Shown in pieces: positions 43,111 through 55,326 of a stretch of 64,000 bases of DNA; position 1 is the stretch's first letter; the number at the start of each line of letters is the position of its first letter. Source of the DNA: Brachypodium distachyon. Lineage: Eukaryota; Streptophyta; Magnoliopsida; Poales; Poaceae. The notes under the pieces are model-generated. The model made no database searches. It was not told where the DNA came from and saw only the letters and a program-made list of their open reading frames with translations. The translations under genes were made by a program, and so were the position numbers. The stretch covers positions 28,110,758-28,174,757 of the forward strand of contig NC_016135.3 in the NCBI RefSeq assembly GCF_000005505.3, read 5' to 3'.

Positions 43111-46100
43111 TCACCTCACCGCCGCCGCCATCCTATCACCATCTTCCTGCTGCTGCTGTTGTTGAGAATTCGGCATCGTCGTCTCCGGAGCATGGCGGTG
43201 CACGACGACATCAATGTGCGGCAGCTCAGTACCACCAGCAACCACCTTATTATTATTCCCCGCCGCCTCGCCACCGGCAGCCGCCTTGGCCTCCTTCCCT
43301 TTCCCCCACAGCACGGCATAGAGCCCCATGACAATCAAGACCGCCCCCAACACGCTCCCCAAATGCAGCTTCTCCCCGAGCAGCAGCGAGCTGAGCACGG
43401 CGACGACGACGAGCATCATCGGGTTGAACACCGACGCGAACAACGGCCCCCGCCGCTTGACGCACCAGGAGAGCACCACCAGCATCACCCCGGACGCCAG
43501 CACCCCCGTGTACACCACGGCCAGGAACCTGATGCTGTAGAGCTCCAGCCTCCATTGATGGCTGGAGAAGTCGGTGTCGAAGCAGAGAGCGAAGGCGAGC
43601 GACTGGAGCGCGGTCATGGCGCACATGAGCGCCGTGGAGGAGTAGTGGAACGGGTACTCCCGGCTGAGCTTGGCCTGCAGGATGAGCCACAGCGCGTAGA
43701 AGAAGCAGCTCCCCGTGCACAGCAGGGACCCCATGAGGCGGTTCGTCGACTCGATCGCCGGATGGACGGCTGAGATCTCATGGCTGTGGGCGGAGGTGAT
43801 CTGGGCGATGAGGTTGATGGTGGGGTGCCAGGGGGTGACGTCGGCGCCCTTGTAGAAGGTGAGCAGCATGGCGCCGGACACGCCGAGGAGGGTTCCCGAG
43901 AGCTTGGCCTGGCCGGAGATGGTGCGGATGCCGAGGCGCTCGTAGCGGAAGAGGACGGCCAGGATGAAGGTGATTGCTGGGATGAGGTTGGTCATGGCGG
44001 AGGCGAAGGTCGCTGAGGTTAGCTTCATGCCTGAGATGTACAGGTTCTGCGCCAGCGAGCCCCTGCAATATGCATCGAGATACAGTCAATCAGTTTTCTT
44101 CTTTTTACAGTAGTCAGTAGGTACAGTGAACCAGTTAATTAACCATTGTTCAATACGTACGATCCAGCGTTCAGTTTCTATACAAAAGAAGAAGAAAAAA
44201 AGAAAGAAATATTCTCTAGTGCGAATATGAGTATTTTCTTGTACGTACGGCCACGTACTCTACCGTATGTTTCGTGTACGGACACGTACGTGTACACAGA
44301 CGTGCACGTGTCGGCCAAGTAGAGCTAGCGCGTCATGCATTATTGATATGAGAGGAGCAACGTATAACTGTGCCTAGCTAGCTTCTAGGAATGTGCAACC
44401 AGCTGACTGACGATGAATGGAGCCGGCATGCATTGGCAAATGCAAGCTAGAGTCCGGCCAACCGGTTCAAATTCCAGCATCTGGGGACCGGCCGGAGTTC
44501 ATGGATACGCAAGTCAAGAAGGAATTGAATGCGGCGGCAAGGCAAAGCAAAGCATCTCGATGGATCGACCGGTACGTGCAACCGTGCAAGTAGTTGAGCA
44601 CGCATGGCTGATCGAGTTGACAAAATAATCAGGCACGAGGGGCGAGACGACGACGTACGTTGATGTCTTTTTCCTTAATTTGATGGTTAGTTTCTGGCCG
44701 GTGTACTCTAGCTAGCTCTAACAGGAGATGGAGAGCTTAGTTAATTTGTTTGGCAGGGAAAGCAGCAGGGGATTCGATCAGTTCAGTTGTGTGCCTGCGT
44801 GCCTAACCAAGTGGTTGTAGCTAGATAAGCACGTGCTTGCTAGATGGAAAAAAAAGGAAGCTGATTAAAGTGTTTTTGCCCGGCGAGCACCCCGTGACAT
44901 ATCTATGAATGACAATATGCCGGCACACAGCCAAAGTCAAGCCTTTTTTTTCGTTCCTTTCTTTTTTTTAAAATTGGCAATAACCAAATTAGCAAAAAAG
45001 CATGCCTAATTTGCTTGCGAATAATAATTATTGGGGACATTTTTTGTGCATGCATGCTTTATGCCATGCTTACCCGCAGAGACCGCAGACGAAGGAGAGC
45101 AGCAGCACTCGCCACGTCAGCTTCGTTCGCTTCTTCCTGCAATAAAACAAACAACGAATATATCCCTCCGTCAGCAGTGCAGTTTTGTTTTTCGTATAAA
45201 GTGATCATGAAGGGCCTATGTATCAGTCGTCACACTTTATACTATTAGTGTAATAGACCTAATTTACTCGCATGCGGCATATATATATCAGTCCACTGTC
45301 GACTACCTGATGCAGTAACAGGAAGGGGTATGCCTAATTGCCAAATGAAGCTAGCTAGCCAAGCATCTGCACATGCATGCATGTGCATATTATATATACA
45401 CATGCAGTCGTAAAGTAACTAACCAGCTGCTGGAAGCATATGCTTGCAACTTTTGAGCTTTTTCTTTCTTTCTTTCTTTCTCCGCATATTAATAAATAAA
45501 TAAATCGTTGGTGTGCATGCATGCAAGCTAGACCGTAGGTTTACCGATGGAAGCTAGAGGGTCAAACCAAGAGACAGGAGAGGGAACATCGGAAAACATG
45601 GAGAAGAAACAAGACAATGACGCCACAATTAACAAGGACGTATCATCAGCAAAAGCAAAGCGAATGCCGGGTTTCATTTCGTTTCTTTTGGCCATGGCAA
45701 GCAAGGGACCTAATTCTTCTTCCATGGTACTATATATATGGTCGACGGATAAATTAATTAATTAGAACAGCTATACGTATATACGTAACAGACAAGTAGC
45801 TAGCTACGAGTAGCACAAGTAGTATGTGTTGATTGTTCGTTCTCTTCATACCGATCGACCGTGTTAATTCGGAAAAGAATGGAAATGATTAAGTGGGGGA
45901 AAATCTAATAATTACGATAGTGCGCCGGCCGGCCTGAAGGTACCTCTCGACGAAGAAGGCGAGCGGGCAGAGGACGGCGGATGCGAAGAGGTAGCGGTAG
46001 GCGATGAGGACTCTCATGTCCATGCCGTCGCACACGGCCAGCTTGTAGAAGATGTTCACCCCGGCGAACACCAGCTGCACCAACACCATCCCCGCCACCG

Positions 46101-46146
46101 GCTTCATCGCCTCCTCAAAACCCCCAACGTTAACGCCCGGCCCCAT
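43111..46146 (-). CDS. WAT1-related (nodulin MtN21 / EamA) transporter
   Basis: Three exons join in phase: 45944-46146, 45074-45136, 43111-44062 (1218 bases, 405 residues). The protein starts MGPGVNVGGFEEAMKPVAGM and has about ten membrane helices in two EamA repeats: VQLVFAGVNIFYKLAV and YRYLFASAVLCPLAFF in exon 1, LLLSFVCGLCGGSLAQNLY across exon 2/3, ATFASAMTNLIPAITFILAV, then a second repeat from GSLLCTGSCFFYALWLILQA to VLGAVLIVMGLYAVLWGKGK. The C-terminus is a Q-rich cytosolic tail. Relatives in Arabidopsis (WAT1, UMAMITs) move auxin or amino acids across tonoplast or plasma membrane. The substrate here cannot be told. The introns are about 0.8 and 1.0 kb. No lesion is seen. Confidence 0.93.
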
Positions 46147-47639
46147 CTCGATTCCTTGATTCTTCTCGATCGATCAATAATCTGGTCGATGGATCTGTCG
46201 GCCGGCCGATGTTGCTCTTAATTTGATCTTAATTTGGGCTATACAATCGGAGGCGATCGATCGATGGAGGGAGGTGTGTTGTTTGGTGGTTAATTAGGCG
46301 GTGGAGCGAGCGAGGTGTGGTGTGTGGGAGATGCTGATGGCCTCAAGGCCAGTGCATGTAGATGTGAGCATATATAGGCAAGCAAAGGGCCGGGAGCACA
46401 AGAAGAAGAAGAAGAAGAAGAAGAAGAAGAAGAGGAGGAGGAGGCACTGATTAATTGTCTTTTCATTCTCCTGCATGCATGCACTAATATATTGTCCCGC
46501 TAAATAGCCGCTCTCGCAGCTTACCTATACAGTAATCAATGACGTAAGCACGGAGCAAAACAGAAGAAGCTTCTTCGACATTCCTCGATCGATCTGGTCG
46601 CTACAACCGGCTTAGCTACAGTAATCAATGACGTCAGCCATGCTTGTGTATGCGCTTTGCATGCACGAGTGTGTGTGTGTGTGTGTGTGAGACTGTGGAT
46701 CGCCCCTTTCTCAAACCCAGTACGTGTACGGTGTACCGTACCGGTAGGTGTAACATTGTTTTCTGAAATTTACCCGAGGATGAGGAAGCACACCAAGCTT
46801 TCAATTCCTTTTCTTTCACGTACGTATACTGCATGCATATATGTTGGGATTGGAAATTGTGTTCGCGCTGGAACTGGAATGCATGCATGACACGTAATAC
46901 AGACGTCATACGTGGTCGCACGCAGAAAAGCGGTGCACGCAATACTTCTACTCTCGTACGTACGTAGGTCAAGCTACTCGCCTGGTCCCAAGCAATGCAG
47001 ATTTAATTGTCTTAAAAATGTAACCACGAAGCTAATGTAGCTGCTGCTACTACTACAGGAGACTCTCGAGCATTTTGTCCTGTCTAATTCAATTTGCAGT
47101 TCGTATAGTATGCACGATCGAGGTAGTAGTATAGATACACTACACTACATCAGGCTGGCGACCAACGTATAATTAAACGTACTGTACTCCGTACGTGAGT
47201 CGTACGAGCTAGCTACTAGAAATTAGAGGCCGGCCAGCCATACAGGCCCGGCAAGTTCATGCTTTCTTCTCAGACGCTCGGAAAAAGCTTAAAGCTATCA
47301 ATTTTTTCCAAGTTTCTTTCTTTTTAATCTTTACCAAAAGCTACAAAATTTGGCCGATTTTGCCTGGAACGCTCGACAAACCAGGGTCATTTAATTGCAC
47401 ATATAGTATTCCACTCCACATAAAGATACACTAGTATATAGCATGCATCGTCATTTGCACGTACGCCGCGTGACCAATCAAATAGTCAATGCATGCGCTC
47501 AGATTGTTAATTTGTCTCGCACTAGTACGATGGAATATGCATGTGCGTAGTACATAATTAAATTTATTTTGTTCTCCCTTTAATTGCCTTTTAATTGATG
47601 GCTTCTGTTGATAGCTGGCCCATGCACACTAGATCAAAT

Positions 47640-47732
47640 ACATAGATTCATAATAAGTGTTTCAGACTCGGTACAACTTTGTACTAAGATAGTACAAAAT
47701 CTGAGACACTTATTATAGATCGGAGGTAGTAT
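47640..47732. mobile_element. Stowaway-like MITE
   Basis: AATAAGTGTTTCAGACTCGG ... CTGAGACACTTATTATAGATCGGAGG with inverted 'tcagac/tctgag..cacttatt' arms around ACTTTGTACTAAGATAGTAC. The left terminus is degraded (ATACATAGATTCAT). Confidence 0.6.
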
Positions 47733-48816
47733 ATGAGGTCAATTAGAAATAAGGAGTCATCATATAATTCCTTTCCTGCTCATCTCAAAATAAAGAAGAA
47801 AAAAAAAAGCTAACTATATTATATTCCTTTCATGCAAGTATTGCAGAAAAGGACTTGATTGTTCTTCAAAAAGAAAAAGAAAAAAGGACTTGATCATTGG
47901 GATAGTACGTGCAGCACTACTTAAAACTAGCTCACCTTAAGCATTGCCCACATGCATGCATGCATGCATCGCCGTCGGTGTGTAATTAACTAACAAAAGT
48001 TCTCGCGGTTCTTTTGCTACACTAATGTCCATGCATGCATGCAAAGCTGTTTAACTTGGCATTATACAAAGGGTTCAGTCGAGTCAAAGCTGTTTAATTT
48101 GGGATAACATAAGGTTCAGTCGAGTCAGACAACTCTAAAAGCACAATCTTGTCTGCTGCTTCCAGTCCAATGCAACCACTTTCTTTAATTTTTCAGGTTC
48201 CCCTTTAGTTAACTTTCGCCTAATTTTTGACTTGTGGCTAGCTATCTACGGTAGCTAGTTTCATCAAGCAGCTGCATGCATGCCACTTTGTCCCAATCAA
48301 CGAAAAAGCAAATTAGACACCAGCAGCTGCTGACGCCCAAAGAAAACGACACGACCGGTCGAGAGTACGTCTTGGCCATGGTGCTAGCCGCTGGTTGCAT
48401 TGCAAATGTCACATCGTGTTTCACGTGAGCTTGACAAGTCTGCATCTATCATGCATATATCCAGGAGGGGGTATATATTTCGAGTATAATCGAGCAGCTT
48501 GCTAGGAGGAGCAGCATGCAAATTAAGCTACAGTACTAGACTAGATATTAGTTGTAGTGTAGTGCTGGACTGCTGGCTGCCGAACTTTCAGGCCTAGCTT
48601 GAATTGAAGATGCATTCTAGGTTGCTAGCTGCTCTATCTGGTCTGGTGGATGCATCAAGTGTAAGGAGCTATATATCGACTGAACAAGGCGAGGTGCCAA
48701 AGTAAAGCAGCTTTGAACTGAACAATCATACAGAGACGGAGAGATAAGTATAGATGATAGATAGATATAGATTCTATGGCTGAAATTAATTAAGAACGAA
48801 AAGATTATGCATCAGC

Positions 48817-48862
48817 ATATATATATATATATATGTGTGCGCGCGCGCGCGCGCGCACGCAT
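48817..48862. repeat. Compound dinucleotide repeat (AT)n-GTGTG-(CG)n
   Basis: A run of about ten AT units followed by GTGTGCG and about ten CG units. Alternating purine-pyrimidine sequence of this kind can adopt cruciform or left-handed helix forms. Long CG runs are rare in methylated plant DNA. Confidence 0.85.
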
Positions 48863-49642
48863 CAGCAATTCAGCACCATGCATGTTACTGTAAAAAACGA
48901 TCTTCGTATGAATCGTCTCTGCAATGGCAATTCTCGAACATGACAAATACTTCCTCCGTCACACAATTCTCGATCAGCAGTTCTTAATTTCTCTTGTTGA
49001 TCATCACGCCAACGTATAATTTGCATGCTAGCTGGAAGAAAAGATAAGCAGCATGCATGTCCGATCGATCCATGTTACCCTCGAAATGCTTGGTCTGTCT
49101 GTCTGTCTCGATCCGTGTTGGCGCCAATCCCATATATACACAGGAGCTAGCTAACGTACGAAATGGTTGTTGAGTTGGTCTTACCAAATAATTGGATAAG
49201 AAAGCTCAGGCGTGTTTGTATACATGCAAGAGCATGCACTCAGTAGCTAGTGATGGAGTTTGGTATGCGTCCATGGTCCATCAATGTCAGGCTTACCATT
49301 TCTATCATCGATCGCCGGCCAGCCACGTGCACGGAAGTTAGTTTAAGCTCTATATAGCTAACTAGCTTATGATCTAGCACTCGATCGATCGTTTCACTTT
49401 TCACCGGCGGCCGGCCATGGATGGTTCAGCAAATGGAATCTAAAATATCTTATAGGAAAAGCACATCCATCTATCTAGGGGAATCAAAGTACTCTCTTCC
49501 ACAGTCGATCATGCATGCATGACAAAGTGACAATTCAGTTTCCCTTTCTCCCTATAGGGCCTATAGTGGAATAACTAATTTGGGGATTCAAGATACAAAT
49601 TATTCAACTGGTGCCAAAACAAAACATAGTCGACAATATACT

Positions 49643-49792
49643 GCTCCCTCCGATTAATTCGTATTACTTGCCGCAGCTTTGTTTATAGATATGCATGTCT
49701 AGATGCGTTTCATTGTGTAGGTGCATGTGTATTTAAACAAAACTGTGACAACTAATAATATAGATATCGGAGAGGGTGTACTTTTATTCTAG
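49643..49792. mobile_element. Stowaway-like MITE
   Basis: CTCCCTCCGATTAATTCGTATTACTTGCCGCAGCTTTG ... ATATAGATATCGGAGAGGGTG. The termini are inverted and the length of about 150 bp is normal. Confidence 0.6.
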
Positions 49793-50201
49793 TATGCAGT
49801 AACCAAAAGCAATGATGCAGTACGGCACGTGTTACTTTGACAGAAAACAAAAGCATCGTATCATTAACGGAAGATAAAGAAACAAGAAAACATGGGCCAC
49901 AAGGAAAGGAATTAGCCGACGACGCATAATCTGTCAATGGTTAAGAATATATCCTCTGCTTTTAGGCTCCATATGCCCCTCCATAAATCATAAATGGTAC
50001 AAGAATATACCGTACATATCTCCATGCTCCTAGCAGAAGAATACATTGCACAGGTAAAAAAGCATGCATGTGTCAAATAGGTAACGATACCAGCTACACC
50101 AATCTGAGATCAGGAACAAAAGCAGAAAAAAACACATGTGCACACAACCAAAGTATATATCCAAGTAACTAACAAGCTCAGATAAACAATAAAATAAAAA
50201 T

Positions 50202-50320
50202 AATACTTTCTCAGATGTCTCAATTTTTAATAAATTTAAATGCACCTATACACTGAGTCATATCTAGATACATTCAAATTTTGACAAACTTGAGACATCT
50301 TTTATGGGACGGAAGGAGTA
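50202..50320. mobile_element. Stowaway MITE
   Basis: TACTTTCTCAGATGTCTCAAT ... GAGACATCTTTTATGGGACGGAAGGAGTA. The inner pattern (TATACACTGAGTCATATCTAGA) matches the copies at 36730 and 40820. The left terminus is degraded. Confidence 0.7.
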
Positions 50321-52489
50321 AGCATGTACTACTAATTAAATCCACAGAGGATCGATGGTCGAGCATTTCAAATTATGCTGCCAATAACATGGAACATAAT
50401 TGTTTTTTGACGGACGAATCTGCTCTGTCGATCACGACTTCACGAGACGAGACACAGGAGTAGGACAAAACTAGGTTGTGGTGTTGGGCCTTATCTGTCC
50501 CTGCAACTAGCCCATCTGAGCTGCCGAATTTACAGGCCCAAGCACGATAGAAGCTGCTACTGGCCAAGCTCCCCTACTCCTGTATCTGATCGACATGTAT
50601 GCATGCGTCAGAGATACAAAGGTAACTAGCCAAAGCAGCTTTGAACTTGGTTCACAGGCTCTGAAGAAGAATACAGGCTCCGGCGATGACGAATTCTCAG
50701 CAGCAGATGGCGGGGGTGTAACAAGTAGGGATGCAAGCGAGATCCTGCATATGTTTCGCTTCTAAGCCAACCGTTCAAATTTTCAAGTCATTTTGAGCAA
50801 ATTTGTGAACTAGCAAGTCTCTAACGGCTGCTTCGAAGCGGGGCACATGGTTCTCTAGGTTAACTAGCAATATCGACGAAAGAAGATTTGGGCGGTCAGT
50901 TAGAACTTGGTTGAAATCGCTAGGTGTAGTTTTAGCAAGAGTGTCTCTCTGATTTTATTGCTTCTCTCAAGTCTGAACTGTGTAGAGGGATATCATATCA
51001 AAGAATGTAGCTATTAGCTAGTGCAAGGAACTGATGATGCAGGATCGATTGTAATGTGCACATCCTCAAGACTTCTTTGATCGATAACCGTGATAGTATC
51101 TCGCAAAGAACATCCTGTAATGTGCACGAGGAGCTAATTAGTTACGTTCCTTGCTAATATCGTGATTTAGCAGAGCATCTAACTGACATAAATAAGGCAT
51201 GTGGGTCCTTACACGGGGCAGAAGTTGAAGCTCCATACTGAAACCATTGTTCCTCTTTTCGATGGAGTGTTCTTCATTGCTTTGTTTGCCCGTCGGGGTA
51301 CACTGACACATAAAATTATCTGTGTATCTGCAAATCAGTACAAACTAGACAATTAACCAGTTGTTACTACTACATTTCAGCAAGCAATCGTGAATCACAC
51401 CAACTCAATTTTTTCTAGGAAAAATAAATCAGACAATAGAATTTGGCAACAGACTGAATGAAGATCAGGTACGGAAACTGAATTTTGTACTGGATCAGGT
51501 GCAAAATTGACTAACTGTATCGGATAATCTTACAGGTTACTAGTCTGGACGAGAGATGCATAGAACCGCAGCTATGCTATGGCAGCGGCAAAGCATCATG
51601 TGAAAAATTGAAACTTAGCAACGGGATCGCCGGATCGGGATTGGATAATTAACCAAGGTCAAGGCAGGACAGCCCATCGCCCCATCATTCAGCAATCAAT
51701 AAACCGTCAGGGCTTTCCACGTTATTTTTGAGAGAAAACGACACGACTGCGGAATCTAGGAACGGAACAATCGCAGCCTTAAACAGAATCAACCAAGTGT
51801 ATGGACAAAAAAAAAATTATCCTTATATGTGTGTGCCTTATATATGAAGGCAGCAGGAAACCGTATACTTCCTAGTTCGAAGCTTCTGCCTTGGTAATAC
51901 TTTCCACAAACTAGGCATGCATACACACTCAAATTTGATAAGGAGATCTGTGACCGAACAAATTTGATAAAGAGATTGACCAGAACTTCTGAAAGTCAAC
52001 GTAAAAACAATACATAACGAGCCATCGTCGACCACGAGACTGCGCATACACAACGATTTATCTGTAGTTCATAGCAGGTCAAAACTAGCGAATCCAAGGA
52101 CAGACACATTTAGCACTGGAATCTTCCGCGAGCAGTACGGGACTAAAACGAACGAACTCAGTTGCCCGGTAGAGGTTTGCCTGCTACTTACCCCGAGTGC
52201 CCGCACGTTACCCCACGCGTCGCCGCCGGCCGCCGATGCTTGCGTTGGACTCGCCTCGCGACGCCGTCCGCGCGCCGCCGGCGGTGGCGGCCAGGGTTCT
52301 CTATCTGGGATCGGGAACACTGCCGTGCTGCGAGTTGGGCTGGGCTGCGACCCCTTTGTTTGGTTCGTCTCGCTAGTTGGGCCTCCGGTGTTATGTATTG
52401 GGCTACATCACAAGTCACTTGTGGGCCGGCTCAGTTACTCTACTGTGTACATATACAACTACCAGCTTCTCCCTTGTTCTTAAAAAAAA

Positions 52490-53260
52490 AAACATACGGA
52501 GTACAAGCTTAACCCCTCCACCGTGACTGCTGCCGGCGCCGACCTTGGCCGCTCCTCCTTCCGGCGCTAGCCTGAGCTAGGAGCTCCTTCTTCTCCTATC
52601 TCCTGCCGGCGCTAGCCTGAGCAAGGACTCCGGACCACCGCCTTCCTTCCCATCCCTCCTACCTCTGCCCATCACGCACAGTAACCCCCAACAATAAGCC
52701 AAGCGGCCGCAAACCTTGGCTTGCCAAACCTCATGGCTCCGCCCTCTAATCAGCATCTCTCCTGTTCTCCCCTGCTCAAGTCGCCGGCTGTCCTTCTCCC
52801 TCAACGTTCCTATCATTCCCTAATGCCTAATTCGTCTTCGTTTCGTTGCTTCCGAAGGTGAGGATTTTTCGATAGATTTTCCACTTGATGTCAGATCAGT
52901 AACCGCACATTTACTTTTCATTTTTGTTTTGATTTGTCCGCGAATAACACATCTTGGGTCTGGGGTGGTCTGCTAAAATTAACCCCCGCTTTCCTGTGGT
53001 GTTGTTTCTGCAGAACTACTTACGCCGATAAGGTGTTTGAGGAAAATCCAAATAGGCTGCAGAGAGGAACATAATGGCCCATATAATTTTAGCCATCCTG
53101 TCAATGATACTGGAGTATAATTAATCCTCCAGTCGATGATATCGGAGTACATTGTCCATCAAGCTATTCACAATTCGCAATATTTGGACCTAAAGGAGTT
53201 CAACAAGCTTAGTCTTTCATCCGCTTGAAGGAGGTACGTATCTTCTGTAACGTTCCTTCA
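52490..53260 (+). other. Possible first exon or gene fragment, not resolved
   Basis: From 52733 an ATG opens MAPPSNQHLSCSPLLKSP, running 42-43 codons to a good-looking donor CCGAAG/GTGAGG at 52857. A C/T-rich leader containing a duplicated CCGGCGCTAGCCTGAGC(T/A)AGGA (52561 and 52606) precedes it. I could not find following exons that keep a frame, and the peptide resembles nothing I know. It may be a captured or truncated gene end. Confidence 0.25.
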
Positions 53261-53454
53261 CAAGAGGTTTAATACCATTTTGATCGATTTATTAATTTTT
53301 TCTTTCTTGAACACTGCTGAATCTTAAATATCACGTGTCATAGCAGCTCAAAACTTTATACCAATTAACGGACTTGTAAGTTGCTCCAAACACAGTCTAC
53401 CTTCCTGCACTACTGATTTTTTTAGACGAAGGAGCCTTGGCCCATCGGACTACA

Positions 53455-53940
53455 GAGTTCAGTTCAAAGTTCAGAACAGAAAAACAGGAATAACACGTAG
53501 ACACAGGCCTCCAACCTGCACCAACAGACTTTGCGCAAATCACAGACCAAAAGGCCACCAGAGAAGTACTGAGTCCTCAAAACCGAATCAACCATTTGCC
53601 AAACGCCTCTCATACAAGCTCCAACCATGTCTTGAGTGGAGAACTTCCGAAGCAACCAACTGGACAAGCTGGGCAACTAGGATAATCTTCTCCTTCATCA
53701 TACACTTCTGAGTCCCGCCCAATACTTCAACCAGTAACACATAAGAAATACTAAATTAGCAGGATCTTTAGGATAATTCCCTTGAAAACAAGCTTCATTT
53801 CTAGTTCTCCAAATAGTCCAACATAAAGCAGCTATGCCTACAGCAATTAACTTTCTCTTTCTATGTGCATAAGGAAAACTATAAACAAGCAAGAACCAAA
53901 ATGAAGCATGTCCCTTCAATACTACTACGTAACTCACAAA
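53455..53940 (-). pseudogene. LINE (non-LTR retrotransposon) C-terminal fragment
   Basis: The minus-strand reading SYVVVLKGHASFWFLLVYSF then RKLIAVGIAALCWTIWRTRN and EACFQGNYPKDPANLVFLMC is the C-terminal 'zf-RVT' region of plant LINE-type ORF2 proteins, where 'AxxWxIWxxRNxxxF' is the usual signature. Downstream (53464-53676) a second piece carries LRKFSTQDMVGACMRG in a different frame. The reverse transcriptase and endonuclease parts are missing, which fits a truncated insertion or a later deletion. Confidence 0.8.
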
Positions 53941-55326
53941 AAGAGGTTTTGGGTATGCGCTAGACGACCGTAACCATATATTAATATCATATATTAGTCG
54001 TTACTAAAGGCAAGTTACATTGTTTGTTCCTCCATATTGGTATTTCATCAACTTCTTCAATAGACGGTAGGTTGATATGATTGGAAGATCTGCAGATTAA
54101 TTCTAAGTATAGCTTTCTTGTATTTTTTTTATTGGATTTACATCTAAATTATTTTTTAGTTCGTGCGGTTCTAGTGTTCTTTTGAGGTTCCTAAAAGTTC
54201 TATAAAGACAATACCTTTTCAAATTTGAACATTTTCTCCAAAGAATATCAAAACATTAATGCTGATGCCCGTTGTCGTCGGGTACTCGCCCGGACACTTA
54301 ACTTGTGCCACCCCCGGTTGACCTGGTTCGTCACCATGCAGGGGGGGTTGAACAAGGTGGGTGAGAGCTGTTTTTCGACACTTTTGAAAAACTGAAGGTG
54401 GATGAAAGTGGTAATATATTACTTATGCTCCCTAGACCCAAGAAGAACAATATCTGACTTGAATCTAACTCTCCAGCCTGAGAAAGAGTTCCCCATCTTA
54501 CTTGGAGTTGAGCAAGTGTATTGTGTCCTTTTTTTATTGCGAAGACAAGTGTATTGTGTCCTGTGAAGGAGTCAACGCATTGATAAATACTACTCATGTT
54601 GTTTCTAGGTAGTACTGTACATGCTAATAAAATATTGTGTTGATTCAGGCTCTCCCAACACCTGCATGAGTGCAACAAAACACATTACCGTCCCAACAAC
54701 TTTTGATTTGGGAATTATTATGAGAATTGATGTGTTATTTTACTCTTCCTACGGGAAGTTGCCATTGTTATTTGTGTACTATAAAATGGGTTTGTAAACA
54801 CAACACATTACCCTCCCCACGACATGAGCACATGGTTGGTCCCTCCTCCTTTTATCCGGGCTTGGGACCGGCTACACAATCATAAGTGTTTAACTTAAAA
54901 TGGCATAGGCGGAGTTCCCCACCCACCCAACCAAAACATGAAAAGAAAGAAGAAGAACAAAAAACAAACAAACACACCCTTCCCCCAGAAAGAAAAAGAC
55001 ACACCCAAAAAATTGGCAAAATAATTTTTTTAATGATTTTGTTTTTTTTTTCTTTTTCAGTTTTCATTTTTTTTTCAATTTTTTTTCATTTTTAAATTTT
55101 TTTGTAAAAATATTTATAGACTCAACAACGCCACATATTAAGTTCATTGGCCTTCCGACTCGCAACGGAACTACCGAAAGCCCGATGCCAACCAAGCAAG
55201 CATCAACCTGTAAAAGACCAGCAAACACATGACAGGAGACTGTCAGAAAGGTTCATCCAGATTCTAAATCGAAGTGGAACACAGGCAAGGTACGGACCTT
55301 CATGGTAAGAACTCGTGATTTGAAGG
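53941..55326. other. Intergenic, low-complexity
   Basis: AT-rich. It contains a poly-T/A-rich block (54935-55110) whose open frames are simple-sequence products, and GGGTACTCGCCCGGACAC (54279) in an otherwise unassigned stretch. The last part is 3' UTR of the gene that ends at 55327. Confidence 0.4.

Larger units (their letters stand above)
46147..52480. other. Gene-poor intergenic region
   Basis: More than 6 kb without a supported gene. It contains a GAA trinucleotide run (46399-46440), a GT run (46670-46690), TGCATGC-rich stretches, the MITEs and the AT/GC dinucleotide tract listed separately. Open frames are short and unlike known proteins. It includes the 5' flank of the WAT1-related gene (46147-46400). 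Confidence 0.5.

Noticed and set aside
54880..55110. Lys/Phe-rich frames on both strands
   Set aside because: Products of a poly-A/poly-T rich block, not genes.
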